Assembly (NCBI RefSeq): GCF_009729555.1
Contig: NZ_WODC01000001.1
Coordinates: 186,001-250,000 of the forward strand
Length of the DNA stretch: 64,000 nt
Source of the DNA: Pseudodesulfovibrio alkaliphilus
GTDB taxonomy: Bacteria > Desulfobacterota > Desulfovibrionia > Desulfovibrionales > Desulfovibrionaceae
Reading direction: 5' to 3'
This document shows, one piece after another, positions 18,700-27,804 of the stretch; position 1 is the first letter of the stretch; each line of letters opens with the position of its first letter. The notes beneath the pieces were generated by a model, which was not told the DNA's origin, did not search any database, and saw nothing but the letters and a program-made list of their open reading frames with translations. The position numbers were made by a program, and so were the translations under genes.

Positions 18700-19095
18700 A
18701 TGCGAGCACTCATAGTCGAAGACGAATTTCTGAGCAGAAAGGTTCTGAAATCCTTCCTGATGACACTTTTTGAAGTGGAGATCGTGGTCAATGGCCGCGA
18801 GGCCATAGAAGCCTTCCGGCTGGCGCATAGGGAAAAACAACCCTACTCCCTCATTCTCATGGACATCATGATGCCCGAGGTGGACGGCATCGAGGCCCTG
18901 CGCCGGATCAGGGAGATGGAAGACAAGGAGGGCCTCGCTCCGAAGGTCAAGGTGATCATGACCACGGCCCTTGACGATCCGCAGACGGTCATGAAATCCT
19001 TCTACGACGGCGAGGCCTCGGCCTACATAGTCAAGCCCGTGGTCAAGGAAAAACTCTACAAGGAGCTTGAGAAGCTCAACCTTCTCAGCAAGTAG
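18700..19095 (+). CDS. Single-domain response regulator
   Basis: 131 residues, one receiver domain. Acidic pocket VEDEFLSRK, phospho-acceptor LMDIMMPEVDG near residue 53, Thr in MTTALDD and Lys in YIVKPVVKE. There is no output domain, so it acts CheY-like or as a phosphorelay partner. It is followed 14 bp later by an Hpt-STAS gene and then cheA, which makes it the likely phosphate acceptor of that module. Confidence 0.92.
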   Translation: MRALIVEDEFLSRKVLKSFLMTLFEVEIVVNGREAIEAFRLAHREKQPYSLILMDIMMPEVDGIEALRRIREMEDKEGLAPKVKVIMTTALDDPQTVMKSFYDGEASAYIVKPVVKEKLYKELEKLNLLSK

Positions 19096-19109
19096 AACGA
19101 GGAACAACC

Positions 19110-19835
19110 ATGAGCGACGACCCGATGGTGGAGGAGTTTTTCTCCGAGGTCAACGACAAGTACTACCCCCAGGTGATGGAGGGACTGGAACTGCTCGAAG
19201 GAGGCGAGGTCGCCCAGGGAGTGGAGATTCTCTCGCGCCCGCTGCACACCATCAAGGGCGTCACAGGCTTCATGCCCGGCTTCGAGCCCGCCTCTCACTT
19301 CACCCACAAGATCGAAGACTTCCTGAAGAAAGTCCAGTCTGGCGAGGTGGAGCCTGCCCAGGAGAATCTCACCCTGCTTTCCAGGGGGATCAACATGATC
19401 TTCCAGGTACTTGAGCAGCTCAGAGACGACACCGTTGACGAGGAGGAGCAGGAAGAGGTGCTGACCCTCATAGCCGAAGCCTCGGCCAGCCGACAGACCG
19501 ACACCGAAGCTGTCGGCGCCGGAGTGGAGGTGCGCGTGCGCGATGCTGTCACCGTCATCAGCGTGCGCGACCCCCGGGTTCACCTGGAGGGGCACTACAA
19601 GCCCATCATCTCCGCCGTCCTCGGTGTGGAGCCGGGCGACAAAATATTGCTTGATCTGAGCGGAGTGCTGACCTTCGGCTCCACGGCCTGGGCCACGGTG
19701 GCCAGCATGGGTTCCACCTTCACCATCGCCGCCTGTGGCTTGAGCCCCGCAGCCAAGCAGACCCTCTACGCCTGGGGGTTCGACGCCACCATCGCAGTGT
19801 ATCCCGACGAAGATACATATTTTTCGACGCACTAA
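19110..19835 (+). CDS. Hpt (phosphotransfer) - STAS-like fusion protein
   Basis: 241 residues. Residues about 1-110 resemble a histidine phosphotransfer domain: RPLHTIKGVTGFM, with the HxxKG phospho-site near residue 46, then HKIEDFLKKVQSGEV. Residues about 130-240 look like a STAS domain (DKILLDLSGVLTFGSTAW, KQTLYAWGF). Lying between the receiver gene and a CheA that seems to lack a good P1 domain, it may supply the phosphorylated histidine in trans; the STAS part may bind other regulators. Function is inferred. Confidence 0.75.
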   Translation: MSDDPMVEEFFSEVNDKYYPQVMEGLELLEGGEVAQGVEILSRPLHTIKGVTGFMPGFEPASHFTHKIEDFLKKVQSGEVEPAQENLTLLSRGINMIFQVLEQLRDDTVDEEEQEEVLTLIAEASASRQTDTEAVGAGVEVRVRDAVTVISVRDPRVHLEGHYKPIISAVLGVEPGDKILLDLSGVLTFGSTAWATVASMGSTFTIAACGLSPAAKQTLYAWGFDATIAVYPDEDTYFSTH

Positions 19836-19844
19836 GGAGATTCC

Positions 19845-21521
19845 ATGCAGGACAGCATCAGCAAATGCATCGAAGACATCGAGAAACAGATTCTCGACAT
19901 GGCGGATACCGGCACCGGAGCCGGAGAAGCCGTGGATGCGCTCGGGCTGTCGCACATGAAGCTTTCCAGTGCGGGCGTCATCGCTGTCCTCGACATGCTC
20001 ACCGACGGCATCACCCCGGTCAACGACGACATCGTCACGGCCATGCTCGGCGTATGCGAAGCGCAAAAGCGCTTTCTCTTCGCCGTTTCCGGCCAGCTCG
20101 ACACGGACGCCGCAGCCATGGGCCGCATGGAGTCGCGCCCATGCGCTGAAAAAGAAGAACGATTCGAAAACGAAGAGGAAGCGGCCAAGGCGTTTCTGGA
20201 CCCGGCCGAGGTTTCCGCCGAAACGGGGCAGGAGAAAGATCACGAAAGCAAGCAAACGGACAAGACTCCGGAAACCAGGGAAGAGGCCCAATCCAGAGCG
20301 GACAAATCACTGGCACCACAGGCCATCTCCTCTATCCGGGTACCCACGGACAGACTCGACCGGGTCATTGAGCTGGTGGGTAAACTCATGGTCACTTATG
20401 CGGTCATCGCCCAGGGCGGAGCCCGCAACCTCGCCCAGATGGCCGCCTCGTTGCGCGAGTTGGACAACGTCATCAGCCGTTTGCAAAAGGAAGTGGACGC
20501 CATCCGCCTGGTGCCCCTCAAGCAGATATTCATGCCCATGCACCGGCTGGTGAAGAGCCTGAGCCAGAAAATCGGCAAGAAGCTCGAATTTACCGTGCGC
20601 GGGGACGATCTGGCCCTGGACAAAACCATTGTGGAGAGCCTTAACGAACCCTTGGTCCATCTGCTGCGCAATGCCGTGGACCACGGGCTGGAAACCACCG
20701 AAGGCCGTAGGCAGGCGGGCAAGGACGAGACCGGCAACGTCATTCTTTCGGCCTGGCGCAAGGGCGACAACGCCTTCATCCAGGTGCGCGACGACGGACG
20801 CGGGCTCGACCCGGACCGCATTCTGGCCAAGGCCCTGGAAAAGGGGCTGGCCGACCCTGACAAGACCTACGAAACCCCAGAAATTCTGCAATTCGTTCTC
20901 CAATCCGGCTTCTCGACCGCAGAGAAGATCACCGATGTTTCGGGCCGGGGCGTGGGCATGGACGCGGTGATCAACGTCATCCGCACCACCCTTGATGGCG
21001 ACATTGCCATTGAAAGCACCCTGGGCCAGGGGGCCTCCTTCACCATCTCCATCCCCCTGGACAGATCAGCCAACGAAGGCATTGTGGACGCCCTGGTCTG
21101 CAAGGTGGGCGGCGACACCTTCATCGTGCCCAGCCGCGACGTGGTCGAGATATACATGCCCCGCATCCACGACGTGGTCGGCCTGCCCGACGGACGCGAG
21201 ACCGTGGACGTGCGCGGCGAAGTCCATTCCCTGCTCCGGCTGGCGGACCTGCTGGGCCTTGAGCCGGAGGTCACGGACATCCAGATGGCCCAGGCCATCG
21301 TGGTCCGCGTGGGCGAATACAAGGCCGCCATCCTGGTGGACGAGGTTCTCAGACAGCAGCAGGTGGTCATCACCGGCTTCACCGTGCCGGTGGAAGAGAT
21401 ATTCCACATCCCCATCCTCGGTTTCGGCATGATGGGCGAATCCGACGCCCTGGTCATCGACACGGAAGAAATTCTTCACTATTTCGAGGAACTTCGCGGA
21501 ATATCCGCCGAGACGGCCTGA
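19845..21521 (+). CDS. cheA: CheA-type histidine kinase with degenerate P1 region
   Basis: 558 residues. Residues about 165-230 are the P3 dimerisation helices (TDRLDRVIELVGKLM), about 235-410 the ATPase domain (NEPLVHLLRNAVDHGLE, RDDGRGLDP, SGRGVGMDAV, GQGASFTISIPL) and about 415-555 a CheW-like P5. The N-terminal 85 residues look like a worn P1: SHMKLSS stands where HxxKG is expected. A charged linker (residues 90-150) follows. The previous gene encodes a separate Hpt domain. It probably phosphorylates that protein and the receiver in this operon. Confidence 0.88.
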   Translation: MQDSISKCIEDIEKQILDMADTGTGAGEAVDALGLSHMKLSSAGVIAVLDMLTDGITPVNDDIVTAMLGVCEAQKRFLFAVSGQLDTDAAAMGRMESRPCAEKEERFENEEEAAKAFLDPAEVSAETGQEKDHESKQTDKTPETREEAQSRADKSLAPQAISSIRVPTDRLDRVIELVGKLMVTYAVIAQGGARNLAQMAASLRELDNVISRLQKEVDAIRLVPLKQIFMPMHRLVKSLSQKIGKKLEFTVRGDDLALDKTIVESLNEPLVHLLRNAVDHGLETTEGRRQAGKDETGNVILSAWRKGDNAFIQVRDDGRGLDPDRILAKALEKGLADPDKTYETPEILQFVLQSGFSTAEKITDVSGRGVGMDAVINVIRTTLDGDIAIESTLGQGASFTISIPLDRSANEGIVDALVCKVGGDTFIVPSRDVVEIYMPRIHDVVGLPDGRETVDVRGEVHSLLRLADLLGLEPEVTDIQMAQAIVVRVGEYKAAILVDEVLRQQQVVITGFTVPVEEIFHIPILGFGMMGESDALVIDTEEILHYFEELRGISAETA

Positions 21522-21853
21522 CACGCCCCCCTCATCCATGACACCGTGGCGACAGCCGTGCGCCACAGGAGCGCCACGGCCCAAGGCGTACCGTGTCGCT
21601 TGCCTGACAAGCCCACTTCGAGTATGGACATCCGGCATCCCCGGTCCGTAACGGCCGAGCCGTGCGGTCCGGCAACAAAAGACCAGCCGCCTGTCACGGC
21701 CACATCGTCATGCCCGGCCCACTCCGGCCGATTCCCTGAGAGGCCGGGCCGCAGTCTCGCCCCGGAGCCGCTGCAAGAACTCCGAGACACGCGCCACAGT
21801 CGGCCCAAGGGCCTTTGACCCATGACAATAGCCAAAGCCCCCAAGGACTTCAC
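21522..21853. other. 332-bp region upstream of the cobalamin-type genes, no gene seen
   Basis: Between cheA and the BtuF-like gene. GC-rich with several short inverted repeats. I looked for cobalamin-riboswitch signatures (the B12 box and the conserved core) on both strands and could not support one. Open frames here have no ribosome-binding site or family resemblance. It may be a structured leader or just a spacer. Confidence 0.4.
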
Positions 21854-22816
21854 ATGAACCCCCTTTGCACTTCCCGCTCTCACTGCTCTCTGTTCGGCCT
21901 CGCCTTGCGCCTCATTGCCCCCGCGGCCCTCTGCATGATCATGGCACTGCTGCCCGGCCAGGCCCAGGCCCATAGCGTCCGCGACGATACCGGGCGTGTC
22001 ATAGAAGTAAACCAGCCCTTCACGCGGATCATTTCGCTCTATGCCGCGCACACGGAAAACCTCTTTCAACTCGGTCTGGACGATGCCATCATCGGCGTCA
22101 CCGATCGGGAGGACTTCCCCTCCACCGCACTGGAAAAACCTGCATTCACCGCTCGCGACACCGCAGAAAGATTTCTGAACGCAGGCCCGGACCTCGTCCT
22201 CATCCGCCCCGAGCAGCGGGCCGCCCACGCCGCCCTTTGGGCCGATCTGGAGCGGCAGGGCGTCATCGTGGCCGCCATGGAGCCGTCCACTGTCCCGGAA
22301 ATGTACGACTATTGGCGCAGACTGGGCATCCTCACCGGCAGGGAGGTGCAGGCCGAGGAAATGGTCGGCCAGTTCAAGGACGGGCTGTTCATGGCCCGGC
22401 AGCGGGTGGATAGCATCGATCCGGCCCAGCGGCCCGGCGTCTTCTTCGAGTCCATCCACCGCAGAATCTCCACCTTTTCCCCAAACTCAATGCCCATCTT
22501 CGTCATGGAAACGGCAGGCGGTCGCAACGTGGCCGCAGACGCCGCCTCGCGTCCGGGCACCACTATCGCGGACTACGGCCTGGAGCGGATGCTGGCAAAG
22601 TCCTCGGAGATCGATGTCTACCTCACCCGGTACGGGGAGATGAATCCGGTGAACGTCAAGGACATCACCACCAGCCCGGCGGCATCGCACATCAAGGCCG
22701 TGCGCGACCGCAATGTCTTTCTTGTGGACGAGCGGCTCGTGTCGCTGCCCACCATGCGTCTGCTCCGCGGCATCGATGCGATCCACACCCTGCTGCACCC
22801 CACAATGTGGAACTGA
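21854..22816 (+). CDS. Periplasmic metal-chelate/corrinoid-type binding protein (BtuF/FepB-like)
   Basis: 320 residues from the ATG reading MNPLCTSRSH, with AAGGA upstream. A Sec signal peptide is visible (LALRLIAPAALCMIMALLPG, cleavage after AQA). The mature part begins RDDTGRVIEVNQPFTRIISL, the usual start of class III ABC substrate-binding proteins for B12, haem or siderophores, followed by GLDDAIIGVTDRED and PDLVLIRPE. No permease or ATPase is adjacent. With cobI and cbiK downstream, a corrinoid or cobalt-chelate ligand is the best guess. Confidence 0.8.
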   Translation: MNPLCTSRSHCSLFGLALRLIAPAALCMIMALLPGQAQAHSVRDDTGRVIEVNQPFTRIISLYAAHTENLFQLGLDDAIIGVTDREDFPSTALEKPAFTARDTAERFLNAGPDLVLIRPEQRAAHAALWADLERQGVIVAAMEPSTVPEMYDYWRRLGILTGREVQAEEMVGQFKDGLFMARQRVDSIDPAQRPGVFFESIHRRISTFSPNSMPIFVMETAGGRNVAADAASRPGTTIADYGLERMLAKSSEIDVYLTRYGEMNPVNVKDITTSPAASHIKAVRDRNVFLVDERLVSLPTMRLLRGIDAIHTLLHPTMWN

Positions 22817-22856
22817 CAAACGCCCGGCGCGTGACGCCAACGGGAGATTCCAGCAC

Positions 22857-23573
22857 ATGACACGAAAAGGCACCCTCTACGGCATCGGCGTCGGCCCCGG
22901 CGACCCGGAACTGCTCACGCTCAAGGCGGTCAGCGCCCTGGGACGGGTGGATGTCGTCTTTGCCGCCTCCTCCACCAAAAACGACTACTCCACGGCCTAC
23001 GGCATAGCCCGCCCCCACCTCAAGGAAGGAGTGCGCGTGGAGCACCTCGGCTTTCCCATGACCAAGGACGAAGCCGAACTCGATGCCGCCTGGGCCGTCA
23101 ACGCCCGGGCCGTGTCCCAAGTGCTCAATCAGGGAATGGACGCCGCCTTCCTGACCCTGGGCGATCCGCTGACCTATTCCACCTACGGCTATCTCCAGCG
23201 CACCCTGCTGAAAATAGACCCGACCATCAGGCTCGAAGCCATTCCGGGCATCACGTCGTTCCACGCGGCGGCCGCCCGCATCGGGCTTGTGCTCTGCGAA
23301 TCAAAGGAGTCGCTGCTCGTCACCTCCGGCGTGTCCGACCAAACGAACCTTGAAGCCCAGCTTGACGTGGCCGACAACGCTGTTATCCTCAAGACGTACA
23401 AGAACTTCGAGCAAATCCGGGCCACACTGGAACGGCTCAGGCTCTCGGACAAGACAGTGCTTGTCTCGCGCCTGGGCATGGACGGCGAATCCATCCTCAT
23501 GGACATCAGGGACGCTCCAGCCACGCCCCACTACTTCTCGCTGGCCCTGGTCAAGAAAAACACCGGAGACTGA
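22857..23573 (+). CDS. cobI: Precorrin-2/cobalt-factor II C20-methyltransferase
   Basis: 238 residues from the ATG with GGGAG upstream. Methylates C20 of the corrin ring precursor with SAM. Seen: GIGVGPGDPELLTLKAV (SAM-dependent tetrapyrrole methylase start), LTLGDPLTYSTYGYL near residue 98 and EAIPGITSFHAAAARIG near residue 125. With cbiK next door, the anaerobic (CbiL) route is implied, so cbiL would be an equally good name. Confidence 0.9.
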   Translation: MTRKGTLYGIGVGPGDPELLTLKAVSALGRVDVVFAASSTKNDYSTAYGIARPHLKEGVRVEHLGFPMTKDEAELDAAWAVNARAVSQVLNQGMDAAFLTLGDPLTYSTYGYLQRTLLKIDPTIRLEAIPGITSFHAAAARIGLVLCESKESLLVTSGVSDQTNLEAQLDVADNAVILKTYKNFEQIRATLERLRLSDKTVLVSRLGMDGESILMDIRDAPATPHYFSLALVKKNTGD

Positions 23574-23585
23574 GAGCGCCGGAAC

Positions 23586-24380
23586 ATGAAAAAAGCCATC
23601 GTCCTTGCCGCCTTCGGCTCACGCCACGAAAACGCCATCGCCTCCCTGGCCCGCATCACGGAATGTGTCCGCCGCGTACATCCCGACACCCCGGTGTGCG
23701 TGGCCTACACCTCAAGGACCATCCGAGGCCACATGGCCAGGGCGGGCGAGGCGGTGGAATCCGTGGCCGAAGCCCTGGACAGGCTGCTGGCCGAAGAAGT
23801 CACCCATGTGGTCGTCCAGTCCCTGCACCTGATCCCGGGCACAGAGTTCCACGGCCTGCTGGAGCTTGCCAACGAACGCATGCTCAAGCGCGATGGTTTC
23901 AGCCGGGTCGAGGTGGGTTTTCCCCTGGTGGCGGGCGAAGCCGGGGTGGACAGGGTGGTGGACGCCATCCTGGCCGAAGCCCTGGACGGCCGAGGCGAGC
24001 ACGACGCCGTGCTCTTCATGGGACACGGCACCAAACACGACGGCAACGTCTACTACGATTGCCTGCACCGGGCATTTCAGGCCCGCGACAAGGCCGTGCA
24101 CATGGGGGCCATGGAGGCCGAGCCCGGTATCGACACCATCATCGAGCGCTTCACCGCAGGCGGGGTCAAACGCGCCTATCTCCTTCCCTTCCTCTTCGGA
24201 GCAGGCTGGCACACCGCCCGCGACATGGTGGGCGAGGAAGCAACCAGCTGGAAGACCCGGCTCGAAAACGCGGGCATCGAATGCGTCCCAGTGCTCAAGG
24301 GAGCGGGCGAATACAACGCCCTGGTGGACATCTGGCTGGCCCACCTGGACGACGCCATGCGCCGCCTCACCCGCTGCTGA
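23586..24380 (+). CDS. cbiK: Sirohydrochlorin cobaltochelatase CbiK
   Basis: 264 residues, typical of CbiK. Inserts Co2+ into sirohydrochlorin early in anaerobic B12 synthesis. Active-site histidines are in LFMGHGTKHDG near residue 145 and GAGWHTARDM near residue 210. There is no signal peptide, so this is the cytoplasmic type rather than the periplasmic CbiK known from some Desulfovibrio. It follows cobI by 12 bp. Confidence 0.93.
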   Translation: MKKAIVLAAFGSRHENAIASLARITECVRRVHPDTPVCVAYTSRTIRGHMARAGEAVESVAEALDRLLAEEVTHVVVQSLHLIPGTEFHGLLELANERMLKRDGFSRVEVGFPLVAGEAGVDRVVDAILAEALDGRGEHDAVLFMGHGTKHDGNVYYDCLHRAFQARDKAVHMGAMEAEPGIDTIIERFTAGGVKRAYLLPFLFGAGWHTARDMVGEEATSWKTRLENAGIECVPVLKGAGEYNALVDIWLAHLDDAMRRLTRC

Positions 24381-24474
24381 ACCGTCTCCCCATCACCGGA
24401 CCTGCCTACCGGACGAGTTGCGCATTTACAGGCGCCTGGGCATGGGCTAATCTGCCCGCCACAAGGACGAAACC

Positions 24475-26028
24475 GTGAGCATACTGATACACACAGCCGA
24501 CGGCGGTTGCCTGAACCTTGAGCCGCGCCCGGAAGAAAGCCTGGCCCGGACAATCGTTCTGAGCCGCCTCTGGCACGGCGTGCCACTCTGCTCCGGCCTG
24601 GGCAAATGCGGCCTGTGCCGGGTGCGATTCCTCTCCCCTGCGCCCGCCCACACGCCCGAGGAAGCCAGAAAGCTCGGCCCCGAGGCCCTTGCCCAGGGGT
24701 GGCGGCTGGCCTGTCTGCATCCGTCCGAACCCTGCGAGGTGGAAGTCCCGGCCCCGGTGCGTAGCGCCCGCGCCGTACGTGATTTGTCTCCGGCCAGAGG
24801 GGATTTCTCCCTGGCGGTGGACCTCGGCACCACCTCGCTCCACTGGGCTGTCCTGATCGACGGAAAACCCGTGACCATGGGCCAGGAACTGAACCCCCAG
24901 GCCGGCCTGGGCAGCGAAGTCATGTCCCGGCTGGCCGTGGCGGCCACGGCCGAGGGACGCTTGGCGCTGCGCACCCTGATCCTCGACCGGCTGACCGACA
25001 TCGCGGCCACGGCCGCTCGGGACACGGGCGGATCGTGTCTCGCCCTGGCCGTGTCCGGCAACCCGGCCATGACCTACATCCTGCTGGGCATTCCCCCCGA
25101 CGGGCTGGCCGCCGCACCCTATGCCCTGAGTTACGCGGGCGGCGACGAACAGCCGCTGGGGGCCGGGCTGCCCCCGGCCAACATCCCCCCCCTGCTGGCC
25201 CCTTTCGTGGGCGCCGACATCAGCGCAGGGCTGGTGGCCATCGAGTACGACGGCGCAGCGAGGTATCCTTTTTTACTGGCCGACATGGGCACCAACGGCG
25301 AGTTTGTCCTGGCCCTGTCTCCCAAGCGGCGGCTGGTGGCCAGCGTCCCTCTGGGGCCGGCCCTGGAGGGCGTGGGCCTTTCCTTTGGTCGCACGGCCGG
25401 GCCATCCACCATCACCGGCTTCAGGCTGACACCGCAGGGCCTCGCCCCCGTGCGCTTTGAAGGGGACGCGGCCCAAGGGCCGCCCACTGCCATGACCGGC
25501 ACGGGCTATCTCTCCCTGGCCGCCATCCTGCTGCGCCAAGGCGTGCTGGACCGGGCAGGCCACTTCGGTCCCGGCTCCACCCCGCTGGCCGCCCGGTTGG
25601 CGGCCCGGCTGACCACCCTGGAGGGCGAACCCGCCCTGGCCCTTGATGACGGCCTGTTCCTCCCGGCTTCAGACTTGGAGGAGATCCTCAAGGTCAAGGC
25701 GGCCTTCAACCTGGCCATGTCGGCCCTTCTGACCGAGGCCGGGCTGTCCCCGTCCGGGCTGGCCGCAGTGCACATCGCCGGGGCCCTGGGCGAACATGTC
25801 TCCCTGGATGACCTGGAAACATTGGGTTTTCTACCGCCCGGCCTGGGGGCCAGGACCATCAAGGCGGGCAACACCTCGCTCAAAGGCACCGCGAAACTCG
25901 TCACCGACTCCCGGGCGCTGGCCTTTGCGCGCACACTGCCGGACACCATAACCGCCCTTGACCTGACCGCCGATCCCGCCTTTGGCGACAGGTTCATGCA
26001 AAGGATGCGCTTCACCCATGTCGATTGA
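24475..26028 (+). CDS. 2Fe-2S ferredoxin / ASKHA ATPase (RACo-like corrinoid activator)
   Basis: 517 residues, start GTG with AGGACG upstream. Residues 1-90 are a plant-type ferredoxin domain: PLCSGLGKCGLCRVRF and a fourth Cys in RLACLH. Residues about 105-500 are the ASKHA (actin-like) domain with DLGTTSLHWAVL, SGNPAMTYILLG and DMGTNGEFVLA. Such proteins reactivate oxidised corrinoid in methyltransferases using reductant and ATP (RACo/RamA-like, DUF4445). It sits directly after cobI-cbiK, but no corrinoid methyltransferase is in the window. The target protein is unknown. Confidence 0.82.
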   Translation: MSILIHTADGGCLNLEPRPEESLARTIVLSRLWHGVPLCSGLGKCGLCRVRFLSPAPAHTPEEARKLGPEALAQGWRLACLHPSEPCEVEVPAPVRSARAVRDLSPARGDFSLAVDLGTTSLHWAVLIDGKPVTMGQELNPQAGLGSEVMSRLAVAATAEGRLALRTLILDRLTDIAATAARDTGGSCLALAVSGNPAMTYILLGIPPDGLAAAPYALSYAGGDEQPLGAGLPPANIPPLLAPFVGADISAGLVAIEYDGAARYPFLLADMGTNGEFVLALSPKRRLVASVPLGPALEGVGLSFGRTAGPSTITGFRLTPQGLAPVRFEGDAAQGPPTAMTGTGYLSLAAILLRQGVLDRAGHFGPGSTPLAARLAARLTTLEGEPALALDDGLFLPASDLEEILKVKAAFNLAMSALLTEAGLSPSGLAAVHIAGALGEHVSLDDLETLGFLPPGLGARTIKAGNTSLKGTAKLVTDSRALAFARTLPDTITALDLTADPAFGDRFMQRMRFTHVD

Positions 26029-27145
26029 AACCCTGTTCCCGGAAATCACGCCTGGAAACGCGGCCGAGCTGGAACGCTTCGGCGACATCCTCAAGCAGGT
26101 ATGGCCTCTCAAGGCCAAGCACCGCGAGCAGCTCAAGTACGACATCCGCGACATGTCGCGCAGCCTGACCAACGAACGCGCAGAGCGGCGTCCCGACTAT
26201 ATGGGCGAGGCCCGGTTCCTCTCGCCCTACCTGTGTTATTTCCTGCCCTGGAACCTCTACCGCATGTCGCGGCTCTTCGGCGGCATGGAGCTGGACATCC
26301 CGGAAGACGGCGAGATAACGGACCTCGGCTCCGGGCCGCTCACCGCTGTCATCGCCCTGTGGATGTCACGGCCGCACCTGCGCGGACGCAGGCTCAACTT
26401 CACCTGTCTCGACCGTGTGCCCAAGGCCATGCAGGCGGGCCTTGCGCTCTTCAACGCCCTGGCCGGGGACACCCCGTGGCGGATCAGGACAGCCAAGGCA
26501 GCCTTCAGCGACCGCATCCAGCGCAAGGCCGATCTGATCATTGCGGCCAACGCCCTCAACGAATTGGACTGGTCTGGCAGGACCGCCCGGCCCCAGGCGG
26601 AAAAACTCGCCCGGCACCTTATCGGCGCCTGCAAGGACACAGGGCGCGTCCTGCTCATTGAAACCGGAGTGCGCCTGACTGGCCGCATCATCGCCGAGAT
26701 GCGCGGCCAGTTCCTGGCCCAGGGGTTCAAACCCATCGCGCCCTGCCCCCACGCCGGGGAATGTCCCATGCCCGCCACGGGCCAGGGGGCGCCGTGGTGC
26801 CACTTCAATCTCTCGGTCAAGGGCGCACCCCGCTGGCTCGAACTGCTTTCGTCCGAGGCGCGGCTCGAAAAGACCGGCGTTTCCCTCAACTTTCTCTACC
26901 TCTCGCGCAAGGGAGGCAAGGATTTCGGCGCAGTGCGCCTCATATCCGAACCCTTCCCCCTGCACGGCGGCCTTGGGCAATACGCCTGCTCCGACCAGGG
27001 ACTGACCCTTGTGGATTACGGCCCGAAACAGCGCCCACTGCTCCCCGGGCAGGGCATGATCCCGCAGTGGCCCGCCACTCCGCGAAAAGACCTTAAATCC
27101 GGGGCGCTGCTGCTGCCCTTCAAGCCCGCCATCAAAGAAAAATGA
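26018..27145 (+). CDS. Rsm22-like ribosomal small-subunit methyltransferase
   Basis: 375 residues from ATG ([10 protein letters not shown]), overlapping the previous gene by 11 bp. The SAM-binding region is [15 protein letters not shown] near residue 93. The C-terminal half has the family cysteine set [10 protein letters not shown] and WCHFNLSV, thought to hold a metal or Fe-S site. Rsm22/mS35 proteins are needed for small-subunit assembly; bacterial members are poorly studied. It overlaps the lipB start by 4 bp. Confidence 0.8.
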   Translation: MSIETLFPEITPGNAAELERFGDILKQVWPLKAKHREQLKYDIRDMSRSLTNERAERRPDYMGEARFLSPYLCYFLPWNLYRMSRLFGGMELDIPEDGEITDLGSGPLTAVIALWMSRPHLRGRRLNFTCLDRVPKAMQAGLALFNALAGDTPWRIRTAKAAFSDRIQRKADLIIAANALNELDWSGRTARPQAEKLARHLIGACKDTGRVLLIETGVRLTGRIIAEMRGQFLAQGFKPIAPCPHAGECPMPATGQGAPWCHFNLSVKGAPRWLELLSSEARLEKTGVSLNFLYLSRKGGKDFGAVRLISEPFPLHGGLGQYACSDQGLTLVDYGPKQRPLLPGQGMIPQWPATPRKDLKSGALLLPFKPAIKEK

Positions 27146-27804
27146 CCATCATCGATCTCGGACTCATCGGCTATGCCCGGGCTGAGACGATCCAGCTGGA
27201 AACCCTGGACAAGGTCATCTCTGGCGAGTGCGGCAACACGCTCTTTCTGCTGGAACATCCCAAGGTCATCACCCTGGGCCGTCAGGGCGGAACCGAGAAT
27301 CTGCATGTCAATCCCGCCTTCCTGGCCGCCCAGGGCATAGAACTGGCCCGCACCGCGCGCGGGGGCAACATCACCTGCCACTTTCCGGGCCAACTGGTGG
27401 CCTACCCCGTCTGGCGGGTGGAAAAGCGCCCCGGCGGCATGCGTCGCTTCTTCCACGACATGGAGGCTGCGGTCATCGCCACCTGCGCCGCCTTCGGGGT
27501 CGATACCGTGCGCCGCCCCGGCCATCCCGGCGTATGGGTGGACGAAAACCGCAAAATATGCTCAATGGGCATCGGTGTCCGCCGCTGGGTCACGTATCAT
27601 GGCCTGGCCCTCAATGTGGGACGCGACGTAAGCCTGTTCGACACAATCACCCTGTGCGGCATCCAGGGCGCGAGGCCCACATCCCTCAGCGCCGAGGCGG
27701 GCCGCGACATCACCATCAAGGAAGTCAAGCATGTCTTTGCCCGCGAATTTGGAAAAGCCTTTGCGGATTCCGCCCTGGCTGCGGATCAGGCTGCCCGGCA
27801 ATGA
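27142..27804 (+). CDS. lipB: Octanoyl-[acyl carrier protein]:protein N-octanoyltransferase
   Basis: 220 residues, normal length. Moves octanoyl from ACP to lipoyl domains. Motifs: [34 protein letters not shown] near residue 75, and [22 protein letters not shown] with catalytic Lys/Cys-region context. Its last 74 bp are shared with the start of lipA in another frame. It starts inside the Rsm22 stop codon (ATGA). Confidence 0.95.
   Translation: MTIIDLGLIGYARAETIQLETLDKVISGECGNTLFLLEHPKVITLGRQGGTENLHVNPAFLAAQGIELARTARGGNITCHFPGQLVAYPVWRVEKRPGGMRRFFHDMEAAVIATCAAFGVDTVRRPGHPGVWVDENRKICSMGIGVRRWVTYHGLALNVGRDVSLFDTITLCGIQGARPTSLSAEAGRDITIKEVKHVFAREFGKAFADSALAADQAARQ

Noticed and set aside
21522-21853. 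Cobalamin riboswitch upstream of the BtuF-like gene
   Set aside because: GCCACAGTCGG near 21792 resembles part of a B12 box, but the rest of the conserved core is missing on both strands.
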